This document shows, piece after piece, positions 9,855-17,504 of a DNA stretch of 20,177 nt; positions within the stretch are counted from its first letter, which is position 1; every line of letters begins with the position of its first letter. The notes beneath the pieces were generated by a model. The model was not told where the DNA came from and did not search any database. It worked only from the letters and a program-made list of their open reading frames with translations. The stretch comes from Emiliania huxleyi CCMP1516. Taxonomy: Eukaryota; Haptophyta; Isochrysidales; Noelaerhabdaceae. Both the position numbers and the translations under genes were made by a program. The DNA lies in the NCBI RefSeq assembly GCF_000372725.1, contig NW_005199770.1, forward strand, positions 763,478-783,654. Reading direction: 5' to 3'.

Positions 9855-9962
9855 GATTTGTGTACTCTCGTGAGCTGTGAACAGACGCACTTGCCTTCGG
9901 GGGCAAGTCCCAAATCCGCTAGGTTGGGCGTGCTTTCACAGCCTCACGAGAGTAGATTTGTG
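9855..9962. mobile_element. 92-bp MITE with terminal inverted repeats and 8-bp target-site duplication
   Basis: The element spans 9863-9954. The termini TACTCTCGTGAGCTGTGAA (9863-9881) and TTCACAGCCTCACGAGAGTA (9935-9954) are inverted repeats, differing by one inserted base. They are flanked on both sides by GATTTGTG (9855-9862 and 9955-9962), a perfect direct repeat that fits an 8-bp target-site duplication, as made by hAT-type transposases. Inside are two further hairpins: ACTTGCC-TTCGGG-GGCAAGT (9889-9908) and CCCAA...TTGGG (9909-9928). The whole can therefore fold as a three-way junction. It has no coding capacity, so a transposase would have to act in trans. Confidence 0.75.
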
Positions 9963-9977
9963 TCTAAGGTATGTTGT

Positions 9978-10132
9978 TGGCAAATCAAGACACAGAGCTC
10001 ACTGTGTCAACACAGACCAGCGCAGAGCGCCAAGGACGTATTTTCTTCTCAATAACAAGGCTGTGAAATTCTGGATGCTGTCCGACGACCTCCCGCTGTG
10101 ATTCTGTGTGAGCTCTGTGTCTTGATTTGCCA
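9978..10132. repeat. Foldback element with 26-bp perfect inverted repeats
   Basis: The arm starting TTGGCAAATCAAGACACAGA at 9978-10003 is perfectly complementary to 10107-10132 (which ends GATTTGCCAA), with a 103-bp centre. The repeat continues outward imperfectly: TAAGGTAT on the left pairs with ATACCTAA on the right, and TGGATTT (9853-9859) matches AAATCCA on the far right. The left arm thus appears to be interrupted by the 92-bp MITE. It could be a second MITE or a decayed larger transposon. No ORF is inside. Confidence 0.7.
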
Positions 10133-10215
10133 ATACCTAAATCCAAAGATTGACTTCGGACAAATAAAAAGAAAATCGGTAGCAGTCGCGGCGCGGCGCC
10201 TTCTCCCCAGCAACC

Positions 10216-13200
10216 ATGGCCGCTCTTCTCGCTGACGACCACGACATCTTGTCCAACGTTCTGCGCGTGAGCCTTCCCGGCGTCGGCGTCGCCGGCGGCG
10301 ACGCGGCCAAGGCCGCCGCCTCGGGCACGCCCCTCGTGCCGCTGCCTGACTTGGCGCAAGAGCTCATCACTGAGGCGGCGGGCGCACCGGACCCCGCTGC
10401 GCACTGGGCGGATTTGGCGGCGCGGAAGTCGCTCTTCGACCGCGCTCTCGTCGGCAGGCTGAGCGCCGGCACCAGCGCGCCGATCATCGACTACCTCGTC
10501 GCGACGTACAGGAGGAACGGCGCGCTGCGCTCCAAGAAGCCTCGTGTGGACGAGGCGCTCGCGGAGATCCTCGGCTACGTGAGCGAATTGTGCGTCTCGT
10601 ACACCGCGATCGCGGCGCTCAACCCGACCATGTTCCCGCAGCCGCCGGCGGCGGAGCAAGAGGGAGTGCTGCGGCTGCTCACCGCGCTGCGCAGCGATGA
10701 CGCGTCCACGGCGCTGCCCGAAAAGTTCTTGTCCAAGCTGGTGGAGCGGATGCAGGAGGACGGCACGCTGGGCGAGTTCGCAGCGCCACTCTTCGACAAG
10801 CTCGCCGAGGAGGTGAACTCCTCTCCTCCCCACCGCGCTCTTTCACCCCTTGCTCCCTGAGCCTTCCCGGAGCCGTCCTTGAGCCTTCCCGGAGCCTTCC
10901 TAGAGCCATCCCTGAGCCTTCCTCCTCGCCCGACCCTCACCCGTCCCCGACCCGCCCCCCGCCCGTCCCCGCCTCCCCCGCCCCTCCCCAGGCGGCCACT
11001 CTCTCCCTCCTCAACCCCTTCGCACCCACGTACCGGGCGCTACTCACTCTCGTGCGCGAGAAGCCGCTCGGCGCAGCCTTCGCCGCGAGCGGCAAGTTCC
11101 TGCCGGCGGGCGTGAAGAACGGCGCCGCGCTCGAGCGCTCCTCGCTGCTCGGCCCCTTCCTCGCCCCCTCCTGCTTCTTCCCCGCAAACTCGCGCGTGCT
11201 GAGCGAGTGCTTTACCGAGCTGGCGCAGCCGCAGGCACGCGACACGGCTCTCGCCCCGCCCTCCGGAGTCTGGGGGAGGATGTCAGGGAGTCTGGGGGGT
11301 ACCTCGGGTCACACCTCGGGTCGTCAAGCCGCAGGCGCGCGAGAACTCCTTCTCGTCGCTGCGCCTCGCGCTGCAGATGGTCCAGTCCGCTCTCCTCGCC
11401 ACCGCCAAGGAGCTGCTCAAGAACAGTGACGCTAAGGCGCCCGCCCGCCTGCGCGCTTGCCCGCCGCCGCCCGCCCGCCGCCGCCTGCCCGCCACCCCGC
11501 CTGCAGTCACTCCTCAGTGACGAGGCGAGGGAGGAGTGCCCGTAGGAGCCGCTCCTGCGCCTCCTCGCCGCCTTCTGCACCGCCAACGCTGACCGCGCGA
11601 AGCAGATGTTTCCGTTTGACGAGGGGGACCGCGTCGTGCGGCGGCTGCGGCGCGTGTAGCCGAGAGATGGCCGAGAGATGGCCGAGAGATGGCCGAGGTG
11701 TGGCTGATATGTGGCGGCCCGACGAGCGCCGCAAAAGCCCGCAACACGTCCGCGACACGTCCGCGACACGCCCCGCCAGGCGGACCCTCGCGCGCCCGGC
11801 CCTCCCCCCCTCCCCCACCCCCTACCCCCCACCCACCCCCTCCCCCCTACCTTGCAGACCGGCCGACCCTCGCGAGCCTGCGCCGCCCGAGTCGACTGTC
11901 TCCGCCGACGGCACCGTCGTCAACGTGTGCGCCGTGCTGCTGACGCTGTGCGACGGCTTCACCGCGCCGGGCCACCCCGCCGCCGCAAAGATCGACACGA
12001 CGTACGTTCTCTCGCGGCACCGCATGCCACTCGACCTCGAGGAGAGACCGCCGAGAGACCGCCGAGATGCAGCCGAGATGCAGCCGAGATGCGGCCGAGG
12101 TGTGGCCGAGGGGTGGCCGAGGGGTGGCCGAGGGGTGGCCGAGGGGTGGCCGAGATGCGGCCGAGATGCGGCCGAGATGCGGCCGCGTGCCGCTCGGCCT
12201 CGAGGAGAGACGGACACGTCTGGGCCGGAGCCCCTTCGAGGAGCCCCTGCGGGCGGTGAGCCGCACTCTCTGCGGGCGCAGGAGACGCGGCTCTGCGCGA
12301 GCCCCGCCGACGTGGCGCACTGGCTCGACCCGGCCGACGCGACGGCGAGGACGCGGTACGCGGCGCAGGAGGAGCGGGCGGCGGAGGGGGAGAGCGAGCC
12401 GCTCGTCGTGTCGACGGCGTTCGGCACCGTCTCCGAGTACTTCTTCCTCACGATGCGAGCGATGCACGTCGGCTACCTCTCCTCCTGCTCGGCGCTACAG
12501 CGGCTGCTCTGCGACCCAACGGCGGCCGAGTGGCTGCAAGACTGACTCGAGATTGAGCCGAGGGTAGGTGCTCGAACGGCTGCGCGAGGACCGGAAGCGC
12601 GTCCAGCAGCAGGCGCCTTCACATCTCCCCGCATCTCCCCGTTTCTCCCCGTATCTCCGCCCGTATCTCCGTTAGTCCGTTAGTCCACCCATCGCGCGAG
12701 ATCACGCGAGATCACGCCCGCAGGTGCCGGTGATGGAGCAGCAGCACCAGATGCTGCAGGCGAGCAACCCGCAGATGGCGGCGATGATGGAGCAGCAGCT
12801 CAGCTCGGCGCGCGAGCTAGACACTTCCTAGACACTTCCTAGACAGATGAAGGAGCAGCAGCTCACCTCGACGCGCGCGGCCGTGGACGACGCGAGAGTC
12901 CGCCAGAGTTCTGAGAGTCCGCGAGGCTGCCCGAGGTGACCCGCGGCTGCCCGAGGCCAGGCGCGCGCGGTGGTCGACGACCTGAAGCGCGCGCAGCTTT
13001 CCTACGAGGCGCAGCTGCTCGACCCGCAGCTGCTTGCGATGGCGACGCGCTACTACCGCCTCGTCGCTCGCTGGCTGGTCGGCGAGGCGCGCCCGCCGGC
13101 CGAGGGGCTTCCGCTCGGCGCCTCCGTGCCGCGCCGCTTCGCCGTCCTGCCAATGCACAGGGGACGGAGCAGGCTGCGCCCCTCTCCCGAGGCCAGCTCC

Positions 13201-15156
13201 GAGACGTGTCCGAGAGAGGGCTCGTGTAGGCACTTTATGGAGGACGTCGCCGCCTTCCTCGAGCATGTCTTCAAGCTCGCGCCGCAGTACGCCTTCCAGC
13301 AGACGGGCGTCGACGAGCTGCGCGACTTTGTCACGATGATGGTCAGATGAGCCGAGATTCGCCGAGATTTCGCGAGACGAGTCGACGATGCCCGCGATTC
13401 TGTCGCGACGCCGCAACGTCCCTCGCTTCGCCCGCGCTCTCTCCGCGACATGTCCACGACGCGTCCACGCCCCGTCGCACAGGTCACCTTCCTCGCTTCG
13501 CCTGCGTACGTGCGCAACCCGCACTTGCGCGCAAAGTTCATCCACTTCTTGCAGCAGCTGGTCCCGCACCCGGACCTGCCCGAGGCAGCTGCCGCGATGG
13601 TCTCGGCCAATCTCGGCCAGCCTCGGGGGCGACCTCGCGCCGATCTGATCCTAGGGGAGCCGCGCGCCGAACGAGCGGCTCACGCTCGTCTTTGCGGCGC
13701 ACCCGCTCGCGCAACGACACCTCGCCCCCGCGCTGATGAACTTCTTCGTCGACATCGAGCCGCTGGACATCTACGTCAAGCCGCAGTACCGCGCCAAAAC
13801 GATGGCGATCCTGGACTACTTTTGGACGCAGCCCGACTACCGCGCCGCGATCGTCGGCTTCGCGAGCACGACGGCCACCGGCGAGGACACCAACCCGCGC
13901 TTCGTGCGCTTCGTCAACATGCTCATCAACGACTCCATCTACTCGATGGACGAGGCGCTCGAGAAGCTCATCGGGATCAAGAAGATGCAGATCGAGATGG
14001 AGGCGCCCGCGTGGCAGCAGCAGCCGCAGCGCACGCGGGGGGAGCGCGAGGCGGCGCACCGGCAGAACGAGGGCCACGCGGGCTGGTTCATGAAGTTTTG
14101 CAACGACGTGATGCACATGATCAACTACCTCTCCACCGACCCGGACGTGTGCCGCACCTTCCTGCTGCCCGAGCTGTGCCCGCGCATGGCGAGCATGCTC
14201 AACCACTTCCTGAAGCAGCTGGTCGGCCCCACGTGCGCCGAGCTCAAGGTGCGGGAGCAGGAGATGTGGGGAGATACGGGGAGATGCGGGGAGATATCCC
14301 TCGCGGCCGTGCTCAAGGTGCGGGACCCTGAAAAGTACAACTTCCAGCCGAAGACGCTGCTGCTCAAGATCTGCACCGTCCTCACGCGCTTCGCGCAGCA
14401 CGCCGAGTTCACCGCCGCCGTCGTCAAAGACACGCGCTCGTACAACCCAGACAACATCCGCAAGGCGACGCCGCGGCCTCGGCAGCGTCCCGTCCCGCAC
14501 ACGTCCACGACACGTCCCTCGCATCTCCCCCCCCCCCAGGCGGTCCGCGTCCTCGCGCGCGGCGCAGCGCCGACGATGGCGCCGCGCGCCGCCCGAGGCG
14601 CTCGAGGCCACGGCACGTCCGCGACGCCGTCCGTGACACGTCCCGCAGGCGCCGCAGCAGCTCGAGGCGCTGGAGGCGTTCCTGTCGCGGTGCGAGAGCG
14701 CAAAGCAGGAGGAGGTGGACGCGGAGGCGGAGCTGGGCGACATCCCGGACGAGTTCCTCGACCCGATCACGTGCGAGAGGACCCGAGATGGCCCGAGGCG
14801 GCCCGAGCTGACACGGGATCACGCGAGGTGGCCCGAGATTAGGTTCGAGATCATGGAGGACCCGGTGACCATGCCAACCTCCGGCACCGTCATCGACCGG
14901 CCAACCATCGCGCGCCTCCTCTCTGGCGGCGCGGCTTCTCTATCCCGAGGCCTCTCCGAGCCCTCCCCGAGTGCCCCTGTAGGCGCGCCACCTCCTCACC
15001 GACGAGACGGACCCCTTCAACCGCGCCAAGCTCACGCTCGAGATGCTGGTGCCCGCCGACGACCTCAAGGCGCGCATCCTCGCCTTCCGCGCCTCCAAGC
15101 GCAAGGCCATCGCCGGGGCGAGCGCCGATGGCGGGCAACCGATGGAGCTCGGCTGA
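10216..15156 (+). CDS. UBE4: UBE4/Ufd2-type ubiquitin conjugation factor E4 (U-box ubiquitin ligase)
   Basis: About 1066 aa from roughly 18 exons: 10216-10812, 10992-11234, 11335-11436, 11546-11655, 11858-12041, 12282-~12521, 12568-12612, 12724-~12807, 12847-12876, 12961-13154, 13230-13341, 13483-13599, 13655-14248, 14318-14464, 14540-14578, 14649-14770, 14843-14909, 14983-15156. Conserved Ufd2 core blocks appear in order: AALERSSLLGPFL; RAKQMFP; ETRLCASPADVAHWL; EYFFLTMRAMHVGYL; LPMHFMEDVAAFLEHVF; YVRNPHLRAKFI; RFVRFVNMLINDSIYSMDEA; AELKV-RDPEKYNFQPKTLL. The C-terminal U-box reads DEFLDPIT-FEIMEDPVTMP, DRPTI-ARHLLTDETDPFNR. Ufd2/UBE4 extends ubiquitin chains on substrates and works with Cdc48/p97. 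Frames close across all well-defined joins. Edges near 11655, 12521 (or 12539), 12807 and 12876 are uncertain. Many donors are GC. Confidence 0.85.
11656..11857 (+). repeat. 11-bp minisatellite (GCCGAGAGATG) and GACACGTCC motif in UBE4 intron 4
   Basis: GCCGAGAGATG occurs three times in tandem at 11659-11691, plus a variant at 11692-11702. Farther on, the intron has overlapping ACACGTCCGCG units (GACACGTCC at 11754-11762), then a long C-rich tract and a strong acceptor CTACCTTGCAG. The same two sequence types recur in other introns of this window. Confidence 0.8.
12042..12281 (+). repeat. Repeat-filled 240-bp intron of UBE4 (11-bp minisatellite)
   Basis: From about 12058 to 12185 the sequence is an array of 11-bp units, ATGCAGCCGAG, GTGGCCGAGGG (four times) and ATGCGGCCGAG. 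A 27-bp block starting GCATGCCACTCGACCTCGAG at the end of the upstream exon recurs, with three or so changes, at about 12184-12210 after the array. The 240 bp is a multiple of three and stop-free. It is called an intron because PLDLE-ETRLCAS joins with exactly the spacing of the Ufd2 family. The implied donor is GAG|GAGAGA (GA), the acceptor GCGCAG|GAG. Confidence 0.6.
12787..12876 (+). repeat. Duplicated 30-bp exon segment around a tiny intron
   Basis: ATGGAGCAGCAGCTCAGCTC (starting about 12787) is matched by AAGGAGCAGCAGCTCACCTC (starting 12850). Both copies read (M/K)EQQL(S/T)S. Between them is a tandem of CTAGACACTTC units ending TAGACAG, which contains stops and must be removed; depending on the donor this intron would be only about 30-40 bp. 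Confidence 0.55.
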
Positions 15157-15432
15157 CCGTGCGTAGCCGCCAGGCTTCCGACTCGTGCAGTCGCCACGGC
15201 CCGCCAACGCAGTCCCGCTCAGCCAGCTGTGCAACGTCTCGCGCACCAGGCGACGCCCGGCTGCGGCTCCCTGGTCGCGTGGTCGGCTTACAGCTGCTGA
15301 CGTACGGGCTGAAGCTAGGTCCTCTAGGGAGGTAGGAGTGTGAGCACACGGACAAAGGCCGGGCGGCCTGTTTGATTATATAGGGGGTGGTTTCCCCTCC
15401 AATAATGGTGTCACTACGATCGCATTCGGTAA
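15157..15432. other. Intergenic region upstream of the membrane-protein ORF, with TATA-like box
   Basis: 276 bp follow the UBE4 stop. Most is GC-rich without recognisable structure. TATATA at 15377-15382 (in GATTATATAGG) stands out in this GC-rich setting and lies 51 bp before the ATG at 15433, so it may be a core promoter element. No RNA gene was seen. Confidence 0.4.
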
Positions 15433-16065
15433 ATGCGATTGCTCTTGGAGGCGGCACATCATCTCGAGCCCACTCACGGCCCACTCACCACTCTCTCCGT
15501 GGGGGCACCAATGGTGCTGCGATGGACACTGCATGACCACGAATGCTCGATGACGAAAGGCGTCATGTTCAACCTGGTCTTCCTTTACGCCGCATCAACC
15601 TCTTCTTGGAGGAACGGTTGGGGGTTTGCGGGGCAATCGTTTGCTGGCTTCTATCACGGCGTGGGCGCACTCAACTACATGCTCGACGTGTTCATCCTGG
15701 GCCCGTGGCTGGCGAGGCTGCCGCTCATGGCCAAGCAAGCCCTGCTGCTCGAGGATGCGCTGATGGCCAAGCAAGCCAACGAGATCGTGTTCCAAAACAT
15801 GGGCATCATCGCATCTGCTGCCAGCACGGCTGCTCGATACACGTGGGCCCTCGTCCTAGTGTCGCGCCTGCAGAAGCGGGCCACAGCTATGAGCAACGCA
15901 GGCAGTGCCTTCGACTACAACATTGAGTTTGGGCTCGGCTTCGTGGAAATGGTGTGCATGTACGGCATGGCGTTCATTGGCCTCAACGTGGCATTTTGCG
16001 TGTACGCTGCAACTCAGCCCGGCTCGGTCCCCTTTGGCCGCCCCTTTGCACGGCAGCCCCTCTGA
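15433..16065 (+). CDS. Unrecognised multi-pass membrane protein (hypothetical)
   Basis: A single uninterrupted ORF of 210 aa from ATG 15433; an inner ATG at 15511 would give 184 aa. Hydrophobic segments are at about 43-56, 69-99, 120-144 and 167-193, with Trp/Gly/Phe-rich text such as NGWGFAGQSFAGFYHG. I do not recognise a family. A 15-bp direct repeat ATGGCCAAGCAAGCC (15727-15741, 15763-15777) encodes MAKQA twice, 36 bp apart. Codon use is visibly less GC-biased than in neighbours (many ATC, AAC, GCA, TTT) and it has no intron, unlike every other gene here. Either it is a recent arrival, or the frame is open by chance. The hydrophobic pattern and upstream TATA-like site favour a gene. Confidence 0.5.
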   Translation: MRLLLEAAHHLEPTHGPLTTLSVGAPMVLRWTLHDHECSMTKGVMFNLVFLYAASTSSWRNGWGFAGQSFAGFYHGVGALNYMLDVFILGPWLARLPLMAKQALLLEDALMAKQANEIVFQNMGIIASAASTAARYTWALVLVSRLQKRATAMSNAGSAFDYNIEFGLGFVEMVCMYGMAFIGLNVAFCVYAATQPGSVPFGRPFARQPL

Positions 16066-16645
16066 TCTCCATGGGCGAGTCTGTGCTGGGCCTCGCGAGG
16101 GGCTCTTGAAGGCCCACACGGTGTTTGCGCACATGATGCTGAGAGGACTTGAGCTCTGAGGACTTGATATGATCCTATGGCGCAGTATACAGGCACAGTG
16201 CGGAAAGACCGCGGCCGCCGACTATCGCCCCCCCGCACGAGCGCCGCAGCGAGCGGGGGGACGTACGTCCGCGAGCGGCCGTGAACGCGCGGCTCGTGAG
16301 TCATGTGTCTGCGAGTATGGGCGTGAGTCGTTTTGCTTTGACGGGTTGCTCGCGCGCGTGAGAGTGCGCCCGCGGGACTCGCCGGACACCGGGAGCGGGA
16401 CCGGCGGGACCGAGGCAGCAGCAGGAAGAGGGAGGGCCTGTGTGGGACTTGGACATGCTCTTTTTTAATCTTCTTCAAACGGGTAGTAGTGAAAAACAAG
16501 TCTAGGGTGCGCGCGTGCCAGCTCGCCCTGTACACACGGCACGCGCGCTCCGTCCCCAATCTCGGAGCAAAAGCCGCAGCCACACGAGAAACCCTCTCTG
16601 GCTCTGCGCCCCGCCGGCACAACGAGCCGCCGAATGAATACCGAC
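16066..16645. other. Convergent intergenic region
   Basis: The membrane-protein ORF and the kinase gene end towards each other here. A short direct repeat GAGGACTTGA occurs near 16143 and 16158. An A/T-rich patch (CTTTTTTAATCTTCTTCAAA, about 16459-16478) may belong to the kinase 3' end. I see no further gene, and open frames across it lack coding character. Confidence 0.4.
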
Positions 16646-17239
16646 TCAGAGGCGCGGCTGCTGCCTGGCGAGCGCCGCCTGCGGCTTTGGTAGCTCAAAC
16701 CGCATCGGCTTGCCGCCCGGCGCCTCCTCGTCGCACGGCTCAAAGTCGTGGTCGAACAAATGGCGCGCGGCGGCGGCGGCGACGAATGGGTCGTCGCTCT
16801 CAGAGGCGCGGCCCATGTGGTGCGCCCCTCCCAGCAGCAGCGCCTCGATCGCAGAGAGCTCGAGCGGGTCGGCGGGCGCGACGACCGGCCGCACTGGTGC
16901 CGGCAGCGCGCGCGCCGTGAGCGCCAGCCAATCGACGTCGGCGAGGAAGCGTGCGGGCGTCACCTGCAAGACAGCTCGGGGGAGGCTCGGTCAAGGCTCC
17001 CAACGACGTCCGAGAGGCGGAGTGCGGGCGTCGCCTCCAAGAGGTCCCCGTGCGAGCCGAGCCGCTCGTGAGGCTCTCGCTGCAGCAGCGCGGCGCACAG
17101 CTCGCGCGCGGGCGTCCCCATGGTGTGCGGGTAGTCGACCTGAGGCGCGGGGGGGGGGCGGGGGGGGCCGTTGGGGGGGGGGAGGAGGGGGGGGGGGGGG
17201 GGGGGGGGGTGGGGGGGGGGGGGGGGGGGGGGTGGGGGG

Positions 17240-17270
<31 letters not shown>

Positions 17271-17315
17271 TGGGGGGGGTGGGGGGGGGGGGGGGGGGGG
17301 GGGGGTGTGGGGGGG

Positions 17316-17350
<35 letters not shown>

Positions 17351-17367
17351 CGGGGGGGTGGGGGGGG

Positions 17368-17417
<50 letters not shown>

Positions 17418-17469
17418 GGAGGGGGGGGGGTGGGGGGGGGGGGGGGGGGGGGGGGGGCGGGGGGGGGGT

Positions 17470-17504
<35 letters not shown>

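Larger units (their letters stand above)
9770..10215. promoter_or_regulatory. Divergent intergenic region, TPR gene / UBE4, occupied by foldback DNA
   Basis: 446 bp between two head-to-head ATGs, visibly richer in A/T than the genes. Most of it is made of palindromic elements described separately (9780-9808, 9855-9962, 9978-10132). Only about 70 bp directly before the UBE4 ATG is free of them. Confidence 0.5.

Noticed and set aside
15157..15432. tRNA or snRNA gene downstream of UBE4
   Set aside because: I could not find a cloverleaf, A/B boxes or a conserved snRNA core; only a TATA-like hexamer is seen.
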